From positions 1 through 64,000 of the forward strand of contig JANQMH010000052.1 in assembly GCA_028280195.1 (NCBI GenBank): a DNA stretch of 64,000 nucleotides. The letters are read 5' to 3'. Shown piece after piece: positions 45,054 through 52,726 of the stretch (positions are counted from its first letter, which is position 1; each line of letters starts with the position of its first letter). Below the pieces are notes generated by a model. The model searched no databases and was not told the origin of the DNA. It saw only the letters and a list, made by a program, of their open reading frames with translations. The DNA comes from Exilibacterium sp. Its GTDB lineage: Bacteria > Pseudomonadota > Gammaproteobacteria > Pseudomonadales > Cellvibrionaceae. The position numbers and the translations under genes are program-made.

Positions 45054-45308
45054 TTACAGGATACCTGCTTCGCGTTTGGCTTCGGCTCTTATAGCCTCCA
45101 TGTCCAATACGCCATCATCACCGCTTTGTTCACCTTCAGTCAATGCCTCACGTAAAGCCTGTAATTGTGACCCGGCCTGTTCTTCTTGCAGAAGACGCAA
45201 GCCGGCCCTGATAACCTCGCTCTGACTGGCAAAGTCGCCGGAATCTACCAGCCCATTGATAAAGCGCCCTTGTTCATCGGTGGGCCGGAAGGTAATAGAA
45301 TCTGCCAC
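45054..45308 (-). CDS. parD: ParD-family antitoxin
   Basis: An 84-residue ribbon-helix-helix antitoxin: ADSITFRPTDEQGRFINGLV, then SGDFASQSEVIRAGLRLLQE (DNA-binding RHH) and an acidic C-terminal tail that would bind ParE. I choose the GTG at 45308, with GAGGTGT upstream; a GTG four codons earlier (45320) would overlap that ribosome site. It precedes parE, and ParD/ParE complexes normally autorepress. This is the intact copy; its duplicate at 54.4 kb is frameshifted. Confidence 0.9.
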   Translation of the reverse strand: MADSITFRPTDEQGRFINGLVDSGDFASQSEVIRAGLRLLQEEQAGSQLQALREALTEGEQSGDDGVLDMEAIRAEAKREAGIL

Positions 45309-45546
45309 GTCACACCTCACTTGTACTCATATGTCTTACAGAGAGTATACGGAACTTTTGGGGCTTGGCAAGTATAAAAGTTACATGGGGAGAAAGAAGC
45401 GGAACAAAGGCATAGGCCTTTGATATTTAAAGATTTTATATCAAAAACAATATGCCAGTGTTCCTAAATCACTACACATACTCACTGCTTACTCGCTATC
45501 AATATTACCCTTCCCACCAAACTTAAGGGTGGTGCTCATGACGATA

Positions 45547-45678
45547 CTAAGTTTGTTCGACCAAATTGATTAACCGTACAAATCGGCGATCGCTAACAAA
45601 GTTTGGCTCTGTTTCTTCTATGAGGTCAAGTATTTGAGCCAGCTCATACGGGATATCTTCAGTGCTAAAGCCCACCAC
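45547..45678 (-). pseudogene. Short coding remnant or small protein
   Basis: A 43-codon minus-strand frame starting GTG GTG GGC and reading VVGFSTEDIPYELAQILDLI then EETEPNFVSDRRFVRLINLV. The composition and helical pattern look coding, but there is no ribosome site or known family. It may be the surviving C-terminus of a degraded gene in this junk-like stretch. Confidence 0.3.
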
Positions 45679-45808
45679 TCGGACGCCGTGGCCGCCTCGC
45701 CCTGGGTGGGCTCAGTGGGCGAAAGACAACGCCGAGCTAAAGCGGACTCGGCAATAGCACGATGGGGAGGTGCGTTACCGTGGGGTGGGCGTCGTTGCGC
45801 TGCGCGGG

Positions 45809-46198
45809 CTACTCGGTGTGCGGCACAGCGGCAGCAGCACCAGCGCGTACCAGCTCAACGAAACGATCCCAGATCTGGTGAAACAAAACGGGTAGCAGCA
45901 TGCTATAGGCGACGGAGCGCGGTGTGACTGACGCCGGTGAGAGATCGACACCCGGCCAGATCAAACGGTTGACCTCGTTGACAATCACCCAGGAGCGGTT
46001 GTTGTCGAGGTGCAGGCGCTGTTTCACGCGGTGCGGGATCACAGCGACAACCGGGTTCACCGGCGGCGCAGAGGTGATGGGGACCACGTAAACTTCAGTG
46101 TCCCCGTTCTTCTTGTTGTCGCGATTCCCGGCCGGAGCGATGGCCGCTGGGCGGAACTTCCGGCCTTCTCCGGCTATCCGCTGGGAGCCTGGCAGAGC
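45809..46198 (-). pseudogene. 5'-truncated PemK/MazF-like family gene
   Basis: An open frame of 129 codons with no proper start, reading GEGRKFRPAAIAPAGNRD, 'TEVYVVPITSAPPVNPVVAV', NRSWVIVNEVNRLIWPGVDL and PVLFHQIWDRFVELVRAG. This matches, by memory of the family, a widespread PemK-like growth-inhibitor group (RKxRPxxV, then RSWIVxxExNxFxWPGxDL). The N-terminal 20 or so residues are missing: the frame opens directly after a stop abutting the metalloprotease stop at 46202. It is GC-richer than its neighbours. Probably a dead remnant joined at a recombination point. Confidence 0.55.
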
Positions 46199-46201
46199 AT
46201 C

Positions 46202-47293
46202 TTAGCAGTCATAGTACGCAAGGTAAGACATGGCTGACAAAGATGAACACTGCACATTATTGCAAGATTTTATTCTGATCCTTGAGTCTGCACCAATGAC
46301 GAATACAGGTGTTGAAGCTGACGTTGTTTCCCAGCCCTTGACATCGTCAGCACCATCGGGCTGAGAATACCATACTTCATACTTAGTGCTAGCTGAAGGG
46401 CAGGCATCAAGCCAAGTAACACTATGCTCAGTGTTTAGCTGAGGCAAGCACTGATTGACTAAGCTCCCTGCGATCACAGTCGGTGCCTGAAGGGTGCACT
46501 CGCCGCCACCGCCACCGCCACCGCCACCGCCACTAGATGACCCAGTCCTATAATTTGCGACCGACAATGCAGTTGTATTCAATGTGTTAAGGTTATCCCA
46601 TGCTCCAGATACACTGCTAAAATTACCCGTTAATGTAGCTCCCTGGGGTCCACCAGCCATTATCGTTCTGTAATTAGCGTAAACCGGATAGCCGATGCTG
46701 ATGTGCATCGCATGGCTGTCAGGAAACAAATAGATATTCGCTGGTGGTTTAAGATGCCCTGCCGCAAACAAATGCCCAAACTCATGCGCCGCCGTTTCTG
46801 GGTAAGGATTGCAGGCAGTTTCTGTCGTCGCAATCAACCCAGCATACCAAAGCTCTGAGCCAGCCCTATCAATACCGTTTGCGTCGGGTACAAACTTTTT
46901 GGCACCGGCAGCAGTCCAGTTATATTGTGGTGCATAACCACAGGCAATACGGTTAGGAATCGGAGCTGGCACGATGGTAGTAAAAAATAATATAACATCC
47001 GCCTGATATAAGTTGCGTAAACCCAAATTTTGTTCAGCTGTTTTAGCTGCGGAGAGCTGTACGTCAGCGCTTCCTGATGGGGTAGACGCTATAGGTATGG
47101 TTACCCCTCCATTTGCGAGTTTAACCGTGGTGCCAGTACTGGTTGGCCAATAGGAAATTAACGAATTCAAATAGGTGTTAGCCTGGTTTATGTTTGCACC
47201 GGGAAGCGTCACACCGAGTACTGTGATTTCAGTTTCGAGCGCATACACTGAAACACTTAGGAAATATACAATAACAAGAATCAGCTTTCTCAT
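46202..47293 (-). CDS. Secreted metzincin-like metalloprotease with Gly linker and C-terminal beta domain
   Basis: A 363-residue exported protein: signal peptide (MRKLILVIVYFLSVSVYA), a protease domain with HEFGHLFAAGH (about residue 170), i.e. HExxHxxxxxH with the usual metzincin Gly replaced by Ala, and a likely Met-turn YRTIMAGG about 45 residues later. A ten-residue poly-Gly linker follows, encoded by a hexanucleotide repeat, then a Cys-containing C-terminal domain ('HSVTWLDACPSASTKYEVWY', 'IRIKSCNNVQCSSLS') recalling the fibronectin-like repeats of the RHS toxin. It overlaps the upstream gene's stop by 4 bp, so the two form an operon. Substrate unknown. Confidence 0.75.
   Translation of the reverse strand: MRKLILVIVYFLSVSVYALETEITVLGVTLPGANINQANTYLNSLISYWPTSTGTTVKLANGGVTIPIASTPSGSADVQLSAAKTAEQNLGLRNLYQADVILFFTTIVPAPIPNRIACGYAPQYNWTAAGAKKFVPDANGIDRAGSELWYAGLIATTETACNPYPETAAHEFGHLFAAGHLKPPANIYLFPDSHAMHISIGYPVYANYRTIMAGGPQGATLTGNFSSVSGAWDNLNTLNTTALSVANYRTGSSSGGGGGGGGGGECTLQAPTVIAGSLVNQCLPQLNTEHSVTWLDACPSASTKYEVWYSQPDGADDVKGWETTSASTPVFVIGADSRIRIKSCNNVQCSSLSAMSYLAYYDC
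46500..46536. repeat. Hexanucleotide repeat encoding poly-Gly linker
   Basis: On the minus strand a run of GGTGGC units (about five) encodes GGGGGGGGGG inside the metalloprotease. Such in-frame hexamers can change copy number and so linker length without breaking the frame. Confidence 0.85.
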
Positions 47294-48169
47294 TCGATAT
47301 CTCCTTTCACTGCCTTGTTAACTTCCTTCGGCAAACCCTCTCTAAAAGTCTGATATTGTAATGTCTGCATTATTTCACCATGGCTTCTCACGTCTTCCGT
47401 CTCGCTTGGATAGTCGAATTGCGTTAGAAAAACCTTATTAGGGTCAATTTCATAGATTACAGAGTATTTAGGAGTATATTTCAAAGGTGCTAAAACATAT
47501 TTCTTTCCATCGAGAGTTGAAAAAGTTGCACTCACTGAATGAAATTTGCGCTTGTTCAACTTTTTCAATCTCTTGTGTCGCTCTATATCCTCGGGAGTTA
47601 GTGGTGGTGGGCCCGTAGTACCGATTTGTCCCTCGGCAGGTACTTCTAATATAGGAGTATTAGTTTCATCGATTTTCCAGCGCGGAGAGTGCTTGAAACG
47701 ATTCATCATGGAAAGGTGGGCATTGCCAAATTCATCCAGGTCCCAGGCGTGCATCGAAATCGTGGTACGAAGACTAATACCATAAGCATCAAGTTCTGAC
47801 TGGTGTTTAGTTTGTACAAGTCCATGCCAGTATGTCTGGTCCTGTCCCCGCTGTACGCTACCTTGTTTAATATATATTGGCTCAACATCACTAAATGGTG
47901 TGACCACAAAATCATCATCTTCAAGCAATACTTTTGTATCCGCTTTTACAATTCTATGTCGAGATGCGAAATAAAGTTGATCTTGTAAAAACACGGTATT
48001 GTATTCTGCCAATCGTTGTGCTTTGTTTTCATTGACTTTTTGCAAAAGCTCCTTCGGTTTTCCTTGTCCCTGAACCAATGTCGTTAAAGCCAGTAAAAAG
48101 ACAGTTACCAGTAATCATATTGGATTGGTGAGATGTCAAATCCTTTTTACGAATAAACTTATGATTCAT
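47290..48169 (-). pseudogene. Exported hypothetical protein with frameshifted signal peptide
   Basis: The body (47290-48078, about 262 codons from TTG) is an intact frame of unknown family with 'YFASRHRIVKADTKVLLEDD' and 'GKKYVLAPLKYTPKYSVIYE'. Upstream, an ATG at 48169 with GAGGCGG ribosome site begins MNHKFIRKKDLTSHQSN, an ideal basic signal-peptide start. The matching hydrophobic core, LLVTVFLLALTTLVQGQG, lies in the next frame, shifted by one base around 48105-48112. Joining the two gives a perfect signal peptide. Either the gene is inactivated, or the base is a sequence error or a programmed slip. Co-directional and overlapping (4 bp) with the metalloprotease, its likely partner. Confidence 0.6.
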
Positions 48170-48179
48170 AATTCCGCCT

Positions 48180-49241
48180 CTATATGGTCGCCCCAGATAT
48201 GGTTCCATTTTCTCTGATTAAATCAGCTCTAGCGGCAATGAGCCTTTCAACAGTAAAGTGACTTTTCTCAGGATCGGGCTCTTCTGTGACGATGCCAGAG
48301 AGACGGTAATAACTTATATGGTTTTCAGTTTCGAACCACCCTATCAATGGGCCTCCGCTAACTCCTCCGGAGTGATAGTTTTCAGGAGGAGCATCTATAT
48401 CCGCGCTTTCTACTTGATAATCTTGTTCCAATAACCATGTTATTTGGACGTTCGTAACACGGCGAGCCACTCCTAAGATGCTAAAGAAGCCAAAATCAAC
48501 TTTGCAATCATTTGGTTCCAGTCTATCCCTGCCGGGATACCCACCTATCATTATTCCTCGTCCTTCTTGAGGCACCTCTTGTGGCCAACCTTCTACCGGC
48601 GTAATGTCTTTACCAAGCTTATTGAGAAATTCCTCATCTATATCAAAGGTTGCAAGGTCTAAGTTATCATGCCTGGCAATAACCCTGTCTAGAAGGTCGT
48701 CTACAACTGCATTGTATATTTGAAGTGTTATTTGGTTTTCTTTGCAATCTGCTTCGTATTTCTCCAACACGTGTGCGGCTGTGACACCGAGTAATCGCTT
48801 TGGTGTTTTTATGAAAGTGATAGTGGCATTGTGTTTAATCTCAGGATTCTCTGCACCTTTCGGGTACCAGTATATGGGAGCACAACACCCTTTGATGATC
48901 TCCCGACAGACCTGAGCATAGGGACCAGCAACTAGTTCTTTCGCTTTCTCGGCTGATAGTGGATGTCCTTCTGGCGGAACAATAGTTGATGGGGCCAACT
49001 CTTCTGGTATTTTTCTTCTCTTCTTATTTCTCTTTTTACCTTTAATAGTCGTAGGGTCTTTATATGTTTTAGCTAAGCTAGATGCAATGCTTCTTGATTC
49101 AGACCCAGTAACCTTTTCCTTAGATCGGCACTTTTTTAACTTTAACCGTTTTGAGCGCGAAACTATCCTTATGGTATGAACACCAAATATTTTTCTTCGC
49201 AAACTTCTGTAGTTTATCTCTTGCATTTTATATCTGACCAA
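48180..49241 (-). CDS. Trypsin-like serine peptidase domain protein
   Basis: A 353-residue protein. The first 110 residues are basic and low-complexity (KGKKRNKKRRK). The rest is a trypsin-like fold with catalytic His in LLGVTAAHVLE (about 158), Asp in NLDLATFDID (about 198) and Ser in SGGVSGGPLIGW (about 295). No signal peptide, so probably cytoplasmic, like trypsin-co-occurring or effector-associated peptidases. AT-rich and without conserved neighbours. It is one of two trypsin-like genes in the cassette region. An attC-like site lies upstream, between it and the next gene. Role unknown; defence or effector-processing is only a guess. Confidence 0.75.
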   Translation of the reverse strand: MVRYKMQEINYRSLRRKIFGVHTIRIVSRSKRLKLKKCRSKEKVTGSESRSIASSLAKTYKDPTTIKGKKRNKKRRKIPEELAPSTIVPPEGHPLSAEKAKELVAGPYAQVCREIIKGCCAPIYWYPKGAENPEIKHNATITFIKTPKRLLGVTAAHVLEKYEADCKENQITLQIYNAVVDDLLDRVIARHDNLDLATFDIDEEFLNKLGKDITPVEGWPQEVPQEGRGIMIGGYPGRDRLEPNDCKVDFGFFSILGVARRVTNVQITWLLEQDYQVESADIDAPPENYHSGGVSGGPLIGWFETENHISYYRLSGIVTEEPDPEKSHFTVERLIAARADLIRENGTISGATI

Positions 49242-49569
49242 CTTTTAACATGATAGGTCATTTGCTGAAATCATTCGGCAAACGAAATTCGATGCCATAA
49301 CGGTAGATGTGGTAAAAATATGACGTTTTTATACTCGAAAACCACAGCTCGCTAGGCAACAATTTAACTCAATATACCTTGGTATATTGAAATCACCAAA
49401 TCCCAATCTGAGCTAATGTAGGCTGCTCGTTTTACGTACAGTTGTTTTTCTGTAACCGCTATTGGAAAGGGTATTTCCAAAAGCAGCTAAGGCCGTTCGT
49501 CAGCGATTGTTGACAATGAGTTCGATTGTACTGTGGATTCAACCGGTCGGCGCAACACAAGCGGCAAAT
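49242..49569. other. Long non-coding spacer in cassette region
   Basis: No open frame of note. Contains an AT-rich palindrome ATATACCTTGGTATAT near 49372 and further toward 49570 the attC-like site listed next. Possibly the promoter region of the 48.2-49.2 kb peptidase gene. Confidence 0.45.
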
Positions 49570-49645
49570 CAGGAACACCTCAATAACCGGAGCAGCTTTG
49601 CTGAGACCGGCGTCGAAGGAACGTAGTTGACTGACTTGCTAAAAG
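49570..49645 (-). repeat. Degenerate integron attC-like site
   Basis: Read on the minus strand it begins TTTAGCAAGTCAGTCAAC, passes CGACGCCGG and CTCCGGTTATTGAGG and ends GTGTTCC. It aligns with the better attC at 50.1 kb (TAACAA..TCAACTTGGACGCC....GCCGGTTATT..CGTTA), but its terminal triplets are altered. It starts 2 bp after the stop of the 49648-50118 gene, as an attC should. Confidence 0.45.
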
Positions 49646-49647
49646 CT

Positions 49648-50118
49648 CTACATCGTATCAGCCATTTTCTTAATTTCTTCATAGAGCTTACGTCCACATT
49701 CCGTGGCGGAATTTATTTGTATTTCTCTTTCTTGGTAATTGTGACGTCCGAGTTCGCGGCAGTGTTTATATATTTCCATTAGCATAGTTGGTGAGTTCTT
49801 CTTGCAGATGTGAATGCGATCATTAATGTACTCAGGAAACTGAGAGACGGTTAAGTCAATAAAGGTATCATCTATTTCTAGCCAAACATGACTTTTAACT
49901 GCACTGTAAACTTCAAGTTCGTTTTTGCACCAAATTACCTTGGGATCATAACCTTTTTCTTTTAGATACTCGGCAAGAAAATTATTGGCTATGTCACAGG
50001 AGCCGAAGGGAAAGGAATTAAGTTCATTCCATCGGCCTAAATTATGTAATCGATAGGATTCTAGTTCAGACGCCCTAACTAAAGCATTTCTAAATCTATG
50101 GATATATTCTTTAAGCAC
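49648..50118 (-). CDS. Cassette-encoded protein, possible Cys-protease (papain/transglutaminase) fold
   Basis: A 156-residue protein with 'NSFPFGSCDIANNFLAEYLK' (Cys about 40), 'SHVWLEIDDTFIDLT' (His about 78, Asp about 88), the C-H-D order and spacing seen in small papain/transglutaminase-like enzymes commonly found in integron cassettes. Start is GTG at 50118 with GGAG 7 bp upstream. An attC-like site flanks it on each side, so it forms a complete gene cassette. Substrate unknown; the catalytic assignment is by motif only. Confidence 0.6.
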   Translation of the reverse strand: MLKEYIHRFRNALVRASELESYRLHNLGRWNELNSFPFGSCDIANNFLAEYLKEKGYDPKVIWCKNELEVYSAVKSHVWLEIDDTFIDLTVSQFPEYINDRIHICKKNSPTMLMEIYKHCRELGRHNYQEREIQINSATECGRKLYEEIKKMADTM

Positions 50119-50133
50119 TTATTTTCTCCGAAG

Positions 50134-50210
50134 ACTTTTAACGTCAAAAATAACCGGCACATTGCGAGCACCAGGGGGCATGGCGTCCAAGTTGATGTTC
50201 CTTGTTAGGA
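50134..50210 (-). repeat. Integron attC recombination site
   Basis: Minus strand: TCCTAACAAGGAACATCAAC, then TTGGACGCC, a spacer, GTGCCGGTTATTTTTGACG and the terminal GTTAAAAG. This is the classic attC order (R'' CTAACAA, L'' region with TCAAC..GGACGC, L' GCCGGTTA, R' CGTTRRR), length about 77 bp, beginning 5 bp after the stop of the 50215-51300 gene. Strongest attC in the window. Confidence 0.75.
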
Positions 50211-50214
50211 TTCA

Positions 50215-51300
50215 TTAATGAAGCGTTATGACCCTTAGCGATTTTTGATTTGGTATATATTCGAAAGACGCAGTCGTGCGTGTGGGATATCCCCTAGAGC
50301 GTTCAAACTCAAGAAGGATATTGAACTTCATGACATCATGGTCTTCAAGATACACCAGGTTGTAAATATAGCTATTACACACTTTTTCTCTAATAAGGTT
50401 TTCGATTTGCGATCGATCTTCTTCGGCAAGTCCAGCCTTTTTCAGTTTCCCTAGTTTATTGTTAATTAGATAGCCGTGCTTAGCTTCATCCAGCACAATA
50501 TCGAAATCATCAAGCGCTTGAGCATTGTTAGAAATTGAGTTTAGTGCAATTTCAATATCCGTTGTATCGATGTTAAACACTGGACGTTCAATTTTATACG
50601 AGAGAAAAATACTAAAGTAATAAGATTGGAGGCTGGCAATCTTGTAGCCATGCTGCTCCAAATTATAAAACGTTATGTTTACATTTTCAGAATTCGACCT
50701 GTCATCCTCGTGGGCCATGATAAATGTTTTACCTTTCTTTAGCAGGAAGCCCGCCATGGTCGTTGACGCATATATCTTGGCTCGTGATTGAAAAGTGGTT
50801 GGGATGTAACCAAGATAGCCCCGATTAGAAGCAAGCCCTTGATTTATACGCTCCTTTGCTGCACTCGTGAGATTATTGATATAAACACCATATAAGAGCG
50901 TCGGTTGCTTAAAAGTATATGAGCGCACCAGGACCAATGATTCGCGGAGTATCTCGTAAATAAGGCGCTGATCATCGCCCAGCAAATCTCCTACTAAAAT
51001 ACTCTGAGTAGTGCGTGGTTCCAAGAGTGGCAATAACAGATCGAACACCTCCGGACCATAAAACCCCGATTCGAACACTGTCGAGTCAAATATAAATAGC
51101 GCCTCCTCTTTATCTATGCTTGGCACAAGCGCAGAGCGAAGACTGGCATAATCAATTCTCTTGTCTGCAAGAATCTCGATAAGCTCACTATGCATCCGCT
51201 GAATCTCATTCTTCATTCGAGATCCAGCAATTTCGTAGTGATCACGCAGTATCTCAAGCATGACGTGACTACGTGAATTAACAGTATGGATAGGATGCAT
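50215..51300 (-). CDS. Hypothetical cassette protein, second of a two-gene unit
   Basis: A 361-residue soluble protein, no signal peptide or membrane helix. No domain recognised. N-terminal third is helical with a DSTVFESGFYGPEVFDLLLP stretch; the middle has 'MAGFLLKKGKTFIMAHEDDR'. It begins 7 bp after the stop of the 51308-52048 gene and ends 5 bp before an attC, so the two are one cassette transcribed together, unusual for integrons. Stable two-gene units of unknown proteins in cassettes are often toxin-antitoxin or phage-defence modules, but nothing here proves it. Confidence 0.65.
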   Translation of the reverse strand: MHPIHTVNSRSHVMLEILRDHYEIAGSRMKNEIQRMHSELIEILADKRIDYASLRSALVPSIDKEEALFIFDSTVFESGFYGPEVFDLLLPLLEPRTTQSILVGDLLGDDQRLIYEILRESLVLVRSYTFKQPTLLYGVYINNLTSAAKERINQGLASNRGYLGYIPTTFQSRAKIYASTTMAGFLLKKGKTFIMAHEDDRSNSENVNITFYNLEQHGYKIASLQSYYFSIFLSYKIERPVFNIDTTDIEIALNSISNNAQALDDFDIVLDEAKHGYLINNKLGKLKKAGLAEEDRSQIENLIREKVCNSYIYNLVYLEDHDVMKFNILLEFERSRGYPTRTTASFEYIPNQKSLRVITLH

Positions 51301-51307
51301 ATACTTG

Positions 51308-52048
51308 TTAACCTTTTGTGTTCATTTTGACCAAATGCTTCATAAAGGAAGATGTCATTTCAAATATAAATTCTACTTCTTCTTCGATTACAGCATCATT
51401 GTGCTTTACGAAAGAGTTTTGATATTTTGAATAGTAATCTACTAACGTGCGGAACATATTCGAAAATTCTTTTGATCCACCTTTTGAACTAATGAAGCTA
51501 CCTATTTGGGGTATCTGATTTTCAACAGACTTTGAATTTTGAAAGATGGCCTTTAAAAGAAGCTCTAAAGAAAGCCTTAGATCATCTAAGAGGTTTCGTT
51601 CAAATACGTTATTATTAAATTTTGTAAGCGCCGTATCGTATAATTTTAAACTATCCGCGTAATCAGACAACCAGTGTTTAGCCTCCTCGATAAGAGTTTC
51701 ATTCAATGTCTCCGAACTGACAGAGCCAAACTGGTCGCTATATCTCGCGATTAATTGAATTTTCAGATTGTTTACTGAATCCGGAACTGGTTGAGGCAGT
51801 TTCGGATGTTCACATAGCTCTTTGATGATTCTATATTGATCTTTGGGCTCGAAGCGCCTCAAATTCTCTAATAGCGCAGTTCTTTTGTTTGGTGCATCAA
51901 ACGGATAAGAGGAGTGCGGGATGTTTACATTCAGATCAAACGCATAACCAGTAAATGCTTTTACAATGTTACTGCCTGACAGTCCAGCTTCTGTATCTCC
52001 TAATACATCCGATGCGTGTGTCAAAAACATGCTTGGTATTCCGTGCAT
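51308..52048 (-). CDS. Hypothetical cassette protein, first of a two-gene unit (AbiJ/HEPN-like?)
   Basis: A 246-residue protein. I start at the ATG at 52048, with AAGGAGC at ideal spacing; the longer frame to 52123 would translate the attC site. N-terminal half contains 'IPHSSYPFDAPNKRTALLEN' and QYRIIKELCEHP, which recall abortive-infection AbiJ-type N-terminal domains. The C-terminal half is helical ('NLLDDLRLSLELLLKAIFQN', KYQNSFVKHNDAVIEEE), HEPN/DUF4145-like in flavour. These likenesses are weak and from memory. Paired with the next gene (7-bp gap) and bounded upstream by an attC. Confidence 0.6.
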   Translation of the reverse strand: MHGIPSMFLTHASDVLGDTEAGLSGSNIVKAFTGYAFDLNVNIPHSSYPFDAPNKRTALLENLRRFEPKDQYRIIKELCEHPKLPQPVPDSVNNLKIQLIARYSDQFGSVSSETLNETLIEEAKHWLSDYADSLKLYDTALTKFNNNVFERNLLDDLRLSLELLLKAIFQNSKSVENQIPQIGSFISSKGGSKEFSNMFRTLVDYYSKYQNSFVKHNDAVIEEEVEFIFEMTSSFMKHLVKMNTKG

Positions 52049-52064
52049 TGAATGCTCCTTGGGG

Positions 52065-52141
52065 ATTAACGCCTCACATAAACGGCGTGAGGTACGAGCG
52101 CTCGGCGACCGTGGGGGGTGCATTTGATGTGTTTGTTAGGG
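52065..52141 (-). repeat. Integron attC-like site
   Basis: Minus strand: CCCTAACAAACACATCAAAT, a GC-rich centre with GCCGAGCGCTCG, then GTTTATGTGAGG and terminal GCGTTAATC. The R'' CTAACAA and R' GCGTTAA triplets are present, and CACAT can pair with ATGTG as L''/L'. It starts directly at the stop (52142) of the upstream gene and ends just before the ribosome site of the next, the exact position of an attC between cassettes. Confidence 0.65.
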
Positions 52142-52637
52142 TTAATGTTCATTGAGATACTCTTTAACGATGTTCATCGCAACCGCCGCCTTTTCACCTT
52201 CAACCGCAGTCATACCCTGCCAATTGTCACTTGGCTTGCGCCCTATTCCCTCATTGATTGTACTAGCATCAATTGAAACATCTCCGATCGGCTGCTGCAT
52301 GAGGTAAACAATACCCCAAATCAGCGCCCCAAAGACGCAACGCAAGTTCTTTATTTACGAGAAGATCCTTGATGAAGCCTACACGAAATACACTTTTATT
52401 TCGACGAAACAGAACTAGACTCTGGCTAGGCGTCATTTTTAAAATCTGGTGATACCTTTCAAACTTGGCACCCCAAATATACACGTAACCCTCGGGATAC
52501 GTCTCGAGAAGCTCTTGATATTTTTCTGGTTCAAAATACTTTTCTAAATATTTCAAAGCCACCGGTTTCTCTAGAGTCTTTCCAGCATTGGATTTCGCAT
52601 ATTTGTTACTGACTTGCTGGAGCAAGACATATGCCAT
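52142..52637 (-). pseudogene. Frameshifted hypothetical cassette gene
   Basis: From ATG 52637 the frame reads 'MAYVLLQQVSNKYAKSNAGK', continues through VFRVGFIKDLLVNKELALR and then drifts into nonsense. The adjacent frame from about 52345 continues naturally with CVFGALIWGIVYLMQQPIGD to 'EKAAVAMNIVKEYLNEH' and stops at the attC boundary. Joined, they make a protein of about 165 residues with a single C-terminal membrane helix. The shift lies near 52330-52345. No family recognised. The gene ends exactly where the attC begins, supporting one original cassette. Confidence 0.6.
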
Positions 52638-52639
52638 TT

Positions 52640-52726
52640 CATTTAAACCTTAACACCTGTGTATGCGGCCGAAGAGCGATAGCGACGAAGTCCAGCCCGC
52701 ACTTTTTGCGGGCGAGAATGACACAC
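52640..52726 (-). repeat. Possible degenerate attC
   Basis: Minus strand TAAGTGTGTCATTCTCGCCC, a CCCGC...GCGGG hairpin, 'GGACTTCG', then GCATACACAGGTGTTAAGG. End segments GTGTG and CACAC-like can pair, and GTTAAGG fits an R' core, but the R'' TAACA triplet is absent. It fills the space between two cassette-type genes. Confidence 0.35.

Larger units (their letters stand above)
44717..45391. repeat. Direct repeat copy A, carrying parDE
   Basis: A segment of about 0.67 kb nearly identical to 54059-54727, same orientation. Shared blocks run from GGCTCCATT through GGCCAA.TTCACAAGGGGG, both toxin and antitoxin genes, to CTTTTGGGGCTTGGCAAG beyond the antitoxin. The two copies bracket the integron-like cassette region. 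Confidence 0.9.

Noticed and set aside
45634-45927. A 97-codon plus-strand frame in the degraded region
   Set aside because: Arg/Ala-rich composition from GC-rich sequence opposite the PemK-like remnant; no motif.
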